DNA from: Crocodylus rhombifer
Taxonomy: Eukaryota > Chordata > Crocodylia > Crocodylidae
Length of the DNA: 64,000 nucleotides
Direction of reading: 5' to 3'
Assembly (NCBI GenBank): GCA_038503035.1
Contig: JAVSML010025538.1
Location: 971,983 to 1,035,982, forward strand
Positions 37,673 to 47,830 of the stretch are shown in pieces. The translations under genes and the position numbers were made by a program. The notes under the pieces were generated by a model. That model saw only the letters and a list, made by a program, of their open reading frames with translations. It was not told the DNA's origin and did no database searches. The stretch's first letter is position 1. Each line of letters starts with the position of its first letter.

Positions 37673-38290
37673 GCAGGCATCCCACCAGGCACTCCAAATA
37701 CAGGCATGGAAAAACAGCACAGGGCAGAGAGCTTCACTGAACTGCCCAAGACAGCCCTGGTACTGGCAGGCAGAAATGATTACCACCTCTTCTGGGACTT
37801 CCCATACACCAGACGTGTGGAAGAAAGTAAGTGCACTCCTTTTGGTGGTGACAGGTTTCAGAATCCTGACCAGGGAAGTGGTCTTCTATGGACACTTGAC
37901 CAAAGAGCAATGGGCCCTGACAGCCCACTTTGGCCAGTTCATCTCATGCTCCAGGTATGCCCTGTGGAAAGCCAGGAACCTGTTCACAAATAGGCACTAA
38001 GACCCCACAGTTGAAGACTGTATTAAAATGGGGCTGAGTGAACTATGCTGGTACTACAGGAAGACAGAAGAGGCTGATGGGAAAGAGATGGCAGACCTCA
38101 TATGGTTGAGACTGGCACAGGCATCTCAAAGGCAAACCCTCCGAAGAGAACAATGAGGACAACAGTGAGGACAGTGATGAAGATGAGGACAAATATGATG
38201 ATGATGATGATGATGAGCGAAAGCACTGGAATGGTGATGGGTGCGTGGTAGCTCAGTGCAAACTTTGTAATGGGATTAAAATAGGCTAAC

Positions 38291-39339
38291 TGGTAAAGTG
38301 TGTTTTGGTCTGTCAAGTGAACCACAGTGGTCACTTGACAGGTTGGTAGTGGTACAGTTATACACACACACACACACACATACAAACACATACATATATA
38401 TACATTTACACACACACACATACATACACATACACACGCAAACATACTTTTTGCAAAGAAAAAAATCAGCATGCTTTTCTAATTTTGGCCACATATTTTA
38501 CAGCCATGCTCAGGGTTGGCTGCATTTAATCAACTTAATAGTTGATTATTTTCAACTATTTCATTGTTGAACACATGCTACTTTTGGTAGCATCTTAATA
38601 ATAGACAATGTATTTAGTGAGATTTTCTTGTATGTAATTATAAGACGAGGGGTTTTTCTACCTTTATCATTTGGGGGAACCTTGTCTGTTATTTGAGTAA
38701 ATATGGTATTTACAAGTTTACTAAAGAGCCTAAGTGAAAACAATGTCAGGCAAATTGAGACAAATATCTGTAGTGTCATTCCAAGAAAGTCAATGCAGGT
38801 TAATTTGGGTTACATTTGGCCAATTATGTCGTAAATATAAGCAGTAGAAATGAACAGAATGATCTCCCACAAGAACATAAAGACTAAACAATCTTGGAGT
38901 TTTGCTGTAATACCACTGTCATCACAGTATTTATTTTCAAATAATTACAAGTAAAGGTAAAAATAAATACAAAAAAAGTAAGGAAAATACACATTTCTGT
39001 GCTGAATGATTCCAGTAATAAGTGAGATGAAAAATACAATTTAAATTACTTTTTTTTTTTCCCCACCCTAAAAAAAATCTTTTTGGTTTTAGCCATTTTA
39101 CTGAAGATATCCATGAATTTGACATAAATACTTGAAAACCCATGGTATTAGCAACGCCATGGAACAATGAACCCTGGGACACTTCCAAGTAAAGCAAGAA
39201 ATAACACAATGTTTTCCAAAAGCAGTATTTTTTTTTAGTTAAATTGTAGTTTTGTCCTAGGTAAACCAGTCTGGTCATTTAGGATATTTAGCAGAAACAA
39301 AGGATTCCTCTTAATTTCTATTTTATTTGTACAGTTACA
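38291..39339. other. Intron with CA/TA microsatellite and AT-rich sequence
   Basis: CA and TACA dinucleotide runs occupy 38361-38440. Near 38635-38710 a segment with ATAAGACGAGGGGTTTTTC and TTTGAGTAAATATGGTATTT looks like a transposon terminus in reverse orientation. Nothing else seen. Confidence 0.5.
38361..38440. repeat. (CA)n/(TACA)n microsatellite
   Basis: Alternating ACACAC runs broken by TACAT and TATATA units. Confidence 0.95.
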
Positions 39340-41410
39340 ATTAGATTATATTAGATTGGAATTAGAGTTTAGAATAATGGGTTTAGGTGCTGCAGTCTCC
39401 TGGCCCCTGGAGTGAAATTCAGAATCCGAAGTTTGACACATAAGCAGGTGCCTATGGAGAGAGTCATGCACCTCAGAAGAGTGATCCACAAAACCTACAA
39501 ACTGAAGAGGGAATGGCAGAGTCTATGTTAAATTAACAGATAAACTGAGCTTCTTGAGTCAGGTCTACAGGCAGGTATTTCCATTCACCTGGAATTCATG
39601 ACCTGGAATCCTCTACCCTAGCCAATAAGTATTTTTTGTTTTCCAAATAACTAAGGAGGTATCACTTCTCCTCCTTCCACCCACCCTGACAAAAAATGCA
39701 GCCAAAAGAAGATACGGTTGGGGTGGTACCCACCTTACATATAATACCAAGTAGTTAGAACACTCATCCAGTATTTGGGAGGCCTGGGTTATAGATTCTC
39801 CTTCAGCTGCAAAGGATTCAAACCAACATTTCCTACCTCCAGGAAGAGTTATTATACAGTAGGCCTGTGAGAAACTTTGGGTGTTGATTCAATTTGGATT
39901 AGATTCAGCGCAATTCAGTGGCTGAATCTCTGAATCTGAATAAAATCAGGAGACCAATAAAAAGGTCTGAATCCATTCGAAGCTCTCCAAATCTTCAGGA
40001 AAGATTTGGGCAGTCACCGGTGGCTGAAGCAGGGAGCTGCCGCTGGACTCGGAGCTGGTAAGTAGGGGGCAGGGGAGGGGGGCTGGAGGAGGTGGGAGAG
40101 GGCCATGGGGGGAACCCTGCCAGGCACCACCCGCTGCCTGCTCTCCCAACCCCCCCAACCTCCTCCCACTCCCTCAGGCCTTCCCATGGCTGCCCCACCT
40201 ACCTCAGCTCCAGCTGCTTTAAAAAAAAAGCCCCACTCACCAGGCGCTGCTGAATGGGGGGGGTGATCCCTGCTGCCCCCCACTGCCTCACACTGGATGG
40301 GGGGCTCTGCACAAGCCCACTGAACCTCTCTGCTCTCCCAGACTCCCCTATATGGCTGCCCTGCCCACCCCAGCTCTGGTCCTTTAAGAAAAAAAAAATG
40401 AAAAACTCCAGGACTCACAGGTGCCTGCAGTGGCCTCAGTGGGCTCATGGAATTGCACCCTACACAGCATGGGGTAGTCGGGGGCAGAGGGTATTGCCCC
40501 CCCCCCACCAGGCAGGAACTGGTGAGTACATTTTTTTATTTTTCTTAAAGGGTTAGAGCTGGGGAGGGCGGGGCAGCAATGGTGGGGCTGGGACAGTGGG
40601 GGGGTCAGAGTTCTCGTGAAGAGTCCCTCATGCAGCGTGGGACAGTGAGTGCGGGCTTTTTTTTTTCAAAATGCCAGCAGCTGGGGCAGGCGAGGCAGCC
40701 ATTGCCAGGCTGGGAGAGTGGGTGGGGGATAGGCCTGGGTGATTCAGAGTCAAATCAATTCAGGACAGTGATCTGAATCACCGAATCAAACCACTGTCCC
40801 CCGAATCAGCTGAACCTGAAGTGAATACTAGCTGCTTTGCACAGGCCTACTATACAGGCCATATACTATTCTGGCTGAGTACATTCCCTACCCCTGGCTG
40901 TTGAAGCTGTAGAAAGGAAAGCAAGACTCACAGGACCAGAACAAAACAAGCAAAATGGAATACGAATGCAGAGAGTAGTGGTCCGGCCAGTCTTCTAGGA
41001 GGTTCTTGTTTCTAGTCCTTACTACCACAATTATTTCTGAGTTTTATCCAGCCATTGCTTCATGTAAAATACACAAACAGGCCAAGTAACTACTCTAACC
41101 AAGAGAAACCAGAGACATTCTCCATTTATCTTGTTCTGCTTCTGGCTGCATGAATCTTGCATTTTTTTCTACACAGTAGTTATTTTTATCCATGTAGAAT
41201 ATTGTATAGTGGTTAGGCACCTCTTCTGAGACATAGCAAACATGAGATTTAATCCCCTTAAATTGAAGAGGACCAAAAACCTAGGGTTCCCATTTCTGGA
41301 GAGCAGCAAATAAACAAACCAACTAAAAGATAAAGAGAGAATAAAATAAACACTATTTAAACTTTTTAAACACAACATCCCAATGTCATCCTTCTAGCAC
41401 TGTGTAATGA
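39340..41410. repeat. SINE-like region split by element D
   Basis: Near 39753-39800, AGTTAGAACACTCATCCAG then GGGAGGCCTGGGTTATAGAT resembles the A and B boxes of a tRNA-derived SINE in the vertebrate pattern GTTAGAGCACTC ... GGTTCAAAT. At 41206 a second TAGTGGTTAGGCACCTCTTC occurs. Degenerate; family not assigned. Element D lies between the two stretches. Confidence 0.4.
39860..40849 (+). mobile_element. Palindromic hAT-like element D
   Basis: Left end TAGGCCTGTGAGAAACTTTGG and right end GCTTTGCACAGGCCTA are inverted. Target duplications are TTATACAG (39852-39859) and CTATACAG (40850-40857), 7 of 8. A left arm at about 40130-40425 (ATGGCTGCCCCACC, CAGCTCCAGCTGCTTTAAAA, CCCCCCACTG, AGCTCTGGTCCTTTAAG) is matched inverted by a right arm at about 40510-40735 (CTTAAAGGGTTAGAGCTGG, GGCAGCAATGG, TTTTTTTTTTCAAAATGCC). 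Shares its modules with C. No transposase. Confidence 0.87.
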
Positions 41411-44400
41411 ATACCTTAGGATAGATACTTTCTAATTTAAAAAAATCTACAACAATGTAAGGCATTTCTGTGATTCACTTAACAAAAAGTAAGCATTAAA
41501 ACTATTGGCTGTCAAAAATATCACAGGATCAAAGGTTTCCAGGGAATTTTCTGAAACAACGGCCTTCGTACCTTTCAAAATCATCTCATCTTTGCCTTGT
41601 GGTTTTCTGGTTGCTCGTAAGCTAAAATCCCAGGGCAACATAGTTTATTGTTTTAATATCTGTCTGACACAAAACAAAAATATCCTCTAGTGACTGCTTA
41701 TCTGTCATATGTATTTCTGGGAAAGAAATATCAAGACAAATAAGACGTTTTGGGGCAAGTCACAGGACTGTAGATTTGGCACTGACTAAAAGTTGATTTT
41801 CTTTTAAAGTGCCATCTTTAATAACATACTCAGGACAAAACTTTATGAGTATTGAGTGCTTTAATTATAGATGTTTTACTCTGCTTGTTTTACTCAGAAC
41901 AAAGAGTGAACATTCAAACTCACAAATGGGGCAAATAAAAAGAGGGAAAAAAGAATATTCATAATTAAAACAGCTAAAATAGAAGAATCCCATTTTAGTG
42001 ACACAATGGGCTGTAAACTTATTTGCTATTAATTGAGCTCAATGTAATGACATTTTCTATATTGGAATAGATAACTAGTGATCTGGAAATTCATTTAGAC
42101 CATTAGTTTAATTACAGAAACTGATGGAAGTTTTATCAGACAATTACGTAAAGAACAAGAACAATGTGGGACTGATTTATAAGCGTTTGTAACCCCTAAA
42201 TCATTTTTTGCTGAATTTTACTATACTACTCTAAACCAAAATTGCCATGAATATATCAATTTAAAAATATAGTGCCAATCTCATGTACCTTTGAGTATGA
42301 CGGAAAAAATGAATACCATGCTTTTTGTATTTTAATTCTTTTTCCATTCTGACATTTGCTTCTTTTAAGTTTCTCACTCCATGATAATGTTAAAGATTTA
42401 TTTTTTAGTCAAAAATAAAAATATATGGGAAAACTGCCATGAATATTTTGGAGACTAAGATTAACAACTCTAATGTTCAGAATATATTATGTAATATCGA
42501 CAGCATCTTAAAATTCTGGTCTCATTTAAGTCATGGCAAAAATCTCTTCTGAGCATGCAAAACAGCTGGAGGAGACCTTAGTTGTGCACTCTGTTTATCA
42601 TCTGTGTGGCAGCATATAGCATATGAATATTATTCATGAGGCTAAATATGACAGATGTCTATGTCATAGAACTTACAGACACATACATATGCACCACATA
42701 ATCTTTTTAGGCTAACTGTCTCTTCAGGTTAATGCATGCACAGAACTTCCACACAATAACACATGGGAGGACTACACATGGATATCAAAGGGCAAAATTT
42801 AGCCAATCATTCCTATGTTGTTGCTGGGTGAGATCCAAGATATAGCTACTAAGTTAAGTGGCCAAATTCAGTAAATCTGGGGTTTGTGCCACTTACCTCC
42901 TGTATGGAATACTGAGAGTTTCTATTGTTAGCTGCAATTCCCCCCGCTTGTTTTTTTCCCTTTTTTTGGCTGGTAAACTTTCACCTTTTCCTGCCCAAGT
43001 TTTGGCTGTATCATAATTTGTTTTGGCTTCATCTTGTTCCCAAAATGTGAACAATTTTAATGGGCACTGTTGGTTATGCAAAAACTTAATAATTTACAAA
43101 TCTCATGAACTGACTGCCTCATTACTCTTATTTCAGTGCAAAAAAACCCAAAACCATTTAACAATCTATTCAAGCTAGACTAGTGACTTATTTCATTTAC
43201 TCTTGGGGAAAGTAAGAGAAGTGGTAGAAAGCTCCAAAGACCCAATGAATGAAAGTCAGATCTCATTCCAGAATCAGTGGTGCCCGGATTCCTTAGTCCA
43301 GTGATTCCCAAGGGATGTGCCACATGAAAGTGAAGGAAATATGCTGAGATATTTCCCTGTGTGAGGAGGTAAATGCTCTCCCCACCCACGCAGCACCCTG
43401 TGTCTGCCCCAGCTAACCCAGTAGCAACTCTAGCAGCTCTTCTGGGGGCTGCTACCACTGCTGCTGCCTTCACCTGCCCTTTTCTGCCCCCTTTCCTGTG
43501 CCAGGACTATCCCACACTCTCCCAGCAACATACGCTGTTGTGAGTGGGTGGGTAAACACACAGATGGAGCAGCGCTTTGCAGCCTGGCTCATCCCTTCCA
43601 GTCCTCCTACACTTTGGAGGCTGTCGAGAGGGAACATGTAGAATGATTTTCCACTAATTTGGGCCTGTAGAAAGGCAAAAGAATCTAATATTTTTTTAAT
43701 AACATTTCCTTTGGAAACATTATTTTTCAGAAATCAGTAGACGTAGAAGAAGACGGCTGAAACTCAGACTCTGTATATTGTCAAATTGTTTGATGTACCA
43801 TGCTTAGAGCAGCCAAGAGATTGTAAGCCAGCAGGAAACTGGTTACAGCTCCTTGATTCTCTTTTTGGTCTCTGGTGTTCTACTGTATCTTTGTTTCCGT
43901 GCCTCACGTGGTGGTATACTATGGTGGTAACAGAAAACACATAGGAGCTGGCTTGTTTACTTTACTCTTGCTAGGGACTCCCAGGCGCTGGGGGAATCTG
44001 TAGGTGAATAGAAAAAGCCATAGTATTCTTTTTAGGTTGCACTGTCAGTGGGACAAGGAATCTGATCAAGCAGGAGAGCCATAAAGTTCCTGAAAAGTTT
44101 CAAAAGTTTGCAACTTCCCTTATTTTAAAAGGGAAGGCACTGTAGGTTATCTTGAAATATTACCCAGTAATAAGACTGGCAACATAAGATGATAAAAACA
44201 TGTTATTAGAGATTACTGAAAAATGACAATTGCAATGCTGTTTTCTACATGCAAGGAAAGTAATATAACTGTTAGTCTCCTTTAGGTTAACATTGAATCA
44301 TTTCTTTTCATTTTATGAAAGTATAAGTTTTGGTTAAATTCGCAAAGTAGAAGCTGATTCCCCATATAAATACATTCTAAAGAAAGTGTGCTGGAGATGA

Positions 44401-46735
44401 AACCAATGTCATGGCTACCGATCTTTTAATAGGACTTCATAGAAATGAAGTGATTTTGTATCTCTATTAAACATTTCCAAAAAGACAATAAAGAGCTAAT
44501 TACCAGTAATCCAACAGCCATAATAATTAAAATAATCCAAGTTTAACAGCAGACCATTAAAATTCTTTAGGGAAAACAGTTCTGGCAACACTAGTTGGAT
44601 GTTCCTAACTACAAATTACAGTAACTCAAAGGATGGAGATTTAGCAAAACTGTATTTTTTGTATTGAAATGAAAACTGAAAATCTCTGTTTTGAAGCTTT
44701 ATATTGAAGTTTGGCCAATGGGAGGAAGATTGGCAAGATACAGTATCTTATTTATTTAACATAATAGAAAACAAACAGGAGTCTGTTTGGATATCATTCC
44801 AGAAAACCACTGTACCTGAATGAATTAGCTGGGAGGGACTGATTTATGAGAAATAATGAAAAGAACTAAATATAGTTCTTAGCTTGGCTGTGCAATGACT
44901 AACTTGGGATTTAATAACAATGCAAATATTTGAAGGATATAAATACGAAGCTCAGAGAAGAATTACTTAGGGTGGAACACAAGGGGAAAGTAGGAGTTAC
45001 TGGGGTAAAATTAAAGGAGAGAATATTTAAAATGAATTGCAAGGGAAAAAAATCTTTCTACCATGGAAATGAGTCAGATAAGTAGGAAAGGCGTAAGTAG
45101 GAAAGAGGCATGACAGCCTATATAAGAAAGAGGCCTACTGCTTAGGACATTTAAAATAAAATAGGATAAAATGCTGAAGGGAACAGTACTTTCTTAGCAG
45201 GAAAATATACTGCTGGCTTATCAGTAGGTGTTTCTTTTTTCTAGCATAATACATGGTGGAAAAAAATCTGTTTGGAAAAAATAGCATGGTTCAAAATAGA
45301 GCTAAATAGTAGAAGCAAAAAGACTATACAGTATTATGCTGGCTGTTTTCCAGTTTACAGGATTGTTGCAAGGATTATATGATTTTTCATCTCATTTTGG
45401 AACAATTCATATAAATTAATTTACTATGTATTTGTAAGTCCTTGCTTTGGGGGTATAGCACATAATTATGTAAAAGCAGCAGCAGCAGCAGCAATAGCAA
45501 TAGTAATGTTCACTGCCAGTGACACAAAGTTACAAGGGAGTGGTGCAGTAGTACAAGCACTTCTCTTCTGCAGTATCTATTTTAGAGAAATCTCTGATGT
45601 TCTGTCATTCAAAAAGGGGAAGCGAGTAACAGGTAATTTAGAGAAACCATACCAAATTTTTAATTTTAATTATGACACTGAGTTAACTTTATCATGACAC
45701 TCATAACCAGAATAACCATTCCTCAACTGGAATTTTAGTGTACAAAGTATATACAGCTAATGTTAAGCACCTTTGTCAAAGATAAGACACTAATAAGAAA
45801 CATACAGAAGATGCTATTATTCAGCCTACTGTAATAAGTAGAAGGAAACAGAAATAGAACCTACCAGAGCACACGGGACAGTGCTTGTTGACCTGTTATC
45901 ATAAATCTGACTTTTTCCAAGGACCATTTCAATATATGATGTGAGGGAGGGGTGTTTGGTGATCTTTGAACATTTTGGTAGCATCAACAATGTAACCAGC
46001 ATTATTATTACTGCTTTTGTCAGATACTACTTCACCTAGATCATATTCAGAACTGACATTGACATCATCATCATCTTCATCATGAATCTAGAGCAGTGGA
46101 AGAACTTTTTTCCATTTCTGCTGTGGGATTTTACAGGACCTGGAGACACTTCCATTCCCAAGGAATGGGCAGAAAATTTGAGGGCAACATCTTATTTAGT
46201 CTCCACTAGGCCCTTAATGATTTTAGTGGGTCAGCTGTTTGTGCAGTCAATATCCATCCGCTCTTTTATTATTGATGGCTTAGGGTACTTTTTGTCCCAT
46301 CCCCAAAATTGAAAAGGAAGACTGCACAGCTAATTCCAAACTGGCACAACCAAGTGACAGCAGGGTATGAGATTATTAATTTCCTGCACATTTCATATTC
46401 AAAAGAAGATATTTAAAATCTTTGATATGGAGCTACTCTTATTATAATTACAGTATGTCCAACACCAATGGCTCAACAACATTATAGTATTACTAGAGAG
46501 ATCTTAATTTCACCATGGTTGCAGCATAATTTAATATTTTCTTATTACACAGAAATATCTAGATGATGATGTAAATAAAGAATCAGCTGCTGAATTACCC
46601 ATAGCATTCTTTAAACATATTTATAAATATCACATTTATCTTAACAAGAGCTACTGAGGAGGTTTACATTTCTGGGGGGTCTTAAATCACATTTATGGGC
46701 TTTTGTCACAAAACAAAAATAGAGCCGGAGCACTG
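41411..46735. other. AT-rich intron, mostly featureless
   Basis: A GC-richer patch at about 43290-43640 begins CCAGTGATTCCCAAGGGATG, reminiscent of a hAT terminus, but no matching right end was found. (AGC)6 lies at 45475-45492. Nothing else recognised. Confidence 0.45.
45475..45492. repeat. (AGC)6 trinucleotide repeat
   Basis: Six AGC units followed by AATAGCAATAGTAAT; intronic. Confidence 0.95.
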
Positions 46736-46741
46736 GCTTAC
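46736..46741 (-). promoter_or_regulatory. 5' splice site of the 81-nt cassette exon
   Basis: Minus strand reads CACAA|GTAAGCC. The intronic half is near consensus (GTAAG). The exonic half ends in AA rather than AG, which weakens U1 pairing and fits a regulated exon. Confidence 0.9.
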
Positions 46742-46822
46742 TTGTGGATGTGTATACTAGTGAACTGGGGGCACTGTACACGGGAGATCCCTCCTGGTTT
46801 GCCTGGCACAGCAGCACCCTGC
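46742..46822 (-). CDS. RBFOX1: RBFOX1 81-nt in-frame cassette exon
   Basis: On the minus strand this exon encodes [11 protein letters not shown] followed by [11 protein letters not shown], the segment that precedes MPGFPYP in long RBFOX1 isoforms. The acceptor is CTCTCGTAG|GC and the donor is CACAA|GTAAGC. Its last base A joins TG of the 133-nt exon to rebuild the Met codon, so the two exons are in phase. At 81 nt it is divisible by three. Skipping would join the preceding Ala-G to TG and give AVPGFPYP, the junction found in RBFOX1 isoforms that lack the segment (from memory). Compared with the mammalian peptide as I recall it, four residues differ: T to R at the start, SM to PV in the middle, and A to T before the final Met. 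The neighbouring 133-nt exon shows no change. The pyrimidine tract of its acceptor is a (CT)n microsatellite. Confidence 0.93.
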
Positions 46823-46850
46823 CTACGAGAGAGAGAGAGAGAGTGGTATC
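46823..46850 (-). promoter_or_regulatory. 3' splice site of the 81-nt exon, built from a (CT)n microsatellite
   Basis: Minus strand has an unbroken CT dinucleotide run (plus-strand GA run 46827-46843) followed by GTAG|GC. The microsatellite is the entire polypyrimidine tract. CUCUCU is a known PTB-binding sequence, so tract length could tune inclusion of the exon. Confidence 0.85.
46827..46843. repeat. (GA)n microsatellite
   Basis: Eight GA units plus G, uninterrupted, four bases from the 81-nt exon acceptor. Confidence 0.97.
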
Positions 46851-46984
46851 TGGTTTTTGGAACACTCAAACTAAACCTGAATTTTATCTCAAAACATAAA
46901 GTACAGTGAAGCAGGGATGCCTTTTTTCCTTTGATTTCAGAACAGAAAGCGCCCCAATCAACACTTAACGGCTAAGTGCAAAGA

Positions 46985-47580
46985 TTTTTTTTGGGGGGGG
47001 GGCCTAGGGTAGGTAGGTGGCATTAAAAATGGCCACCCAATCTAAGTTAAGTCAGGATGGGGGATCTAGTGGTGGGATCAGGGGTCTATGGGGGGGGGAG
47101 GTGGAAGGTTTTGCACGACCTATGGGAGCAGTGTGGGGGAACAGGTATAATCCATGAGGGATGGGGGGGTGCAAACAATATCTGTGGGAGCAATAAGGGA
47201 GGAATCGGGGGCAGGTGGGAACTGCAGGGAGTTGGTGGGATCTGGGAAAATTTAGTGGGATCAGGAGGGCTTGTGGAGTCCACAGAGGGGCTTGGGTGGG
47301 ACCAGGGACTATTTTTAGCCACCCCAACCGCTCTTCCAGTGAGCCTCCCCACCATCCCTCCCACTCCTCCCACCACCAATACTTACTTCCTCAGCTCCTG
47401 GCATCTAAGCACTGATAAAAACTGGCACCCAGAGCAGTTAGCAGGATGGAGGAGTTCAGTGGGGCTGACTGGTCCCCAGGGGTGGGGTGAAGAGCCAGGG
47501 GCCTAAAAATAGACTGGTGCCAGGGCGGGCAGATACGAAAAGCTCATTCATGAGGCTGGGACCAGAGGCTGGGCTTTCCC
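46985..47580. repeat. G-rich degenerate minisatellite-like block
   Basis: Plus strand has recurring GTGGGATCAGGGGTCT, GTGGGAGCA and GTGGGATCTGGG words and several runs of 5-10 G. Direct similarity exists between ATTAAAAATGGCCACCC (47025) and CTATTTTTAGCCACCCC (47310). Open frames are compositional. Confidence 0.45.
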
Positions 47581-47589
47581 ATCCCTGGG

Positions 47590-47830
47590 GATGTGCACGT
47601 AAGTATACTGATATTTGATGCACCAGTCTAACCTAGATTGAATGTATACTGAACCAGGTCTATCTTAGACCAGGTTCCACCATTTTTAGACTGGTCTCTA
47701 TGCACAGAACTTCTGTACAGTTACAGTTTTAGAATGATTTCTGATCACTGAGATCAGGTCTAAGTGCAAGGTCTGCATCTAACTAAATTAGACCAGGTGG
47801 CCATTTTGAACCCGATCTAACCTTCCCCTT
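47590..47830. repeat. Unassigned interspersed repeat with AGACCAGGT words
   Basis: AGTCTAACCTAGATT, CTTAGACCAGGTTCC, TTTTTAGACTGGTCTC and TTAGACCAGGTGGCC recur in both orientations within about 220 bp. Suggests a small palindromic MITE. Confidence 0.35.

Larger units (their letters stand above)
36340..38290 (+). pseudogene. Decayed LINE remnant: CCHC zinc knuckles plus ORF2 C-terminus, split by element C
   Basis: The plus frame near 36375-36480 shows two zinc-knuckle-like units: CAVCKEKGHTAKE (last Cys replaced by Tyr) and CKKEGHISKECP (first spacing altered). A Lys-rich linker follows, then LLGDSRQAVWEQ and KKHRDQNWQ. After element C the sequence resumes with IPPGTPN, HLFWDFPY, VWKKVSALLLVVTGF, VVFYGHL and ALWKARNLF, then TVEDCIKMGLSELCWYY and an acidic tail with D6 near 38196-38213. 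The order HRD-x-x-W, HLFW, VW, LYG-like, ALWKARN resembles the C-terminal part of L1/Tx1-type ORF2 proteins (from memory). Frames shift at least twice and there are stops. The knuckles so close to this C-terminus suggest an internally deleted or composite copy. Confidence 0.5.

Noticed and set aside
37640..37993. Independent host gene between 37.6 and 38.0 kb
   Set aside because: Motifs match the C-terminal part of a LINE ORF2 with frameshifts and continue the sequence interrupted by element C.
38361..38440. Regularly spaced repeats as a CRISPR-like array
   Set aside because: Simple CA/TA microsatellite in a vertebrate genome; no spacer structure.
43290..43640. hAT element starting CCAGTGATTCCCAAG
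   Set aside because: Left end is plausible but no inverted right end or target duplication could be located.
47057..47506. 149-codon open frame, Gly/Trp-rich
   Set aside because: Produced by the GTGGGATC-type G-rich repeat; no family resemblance.
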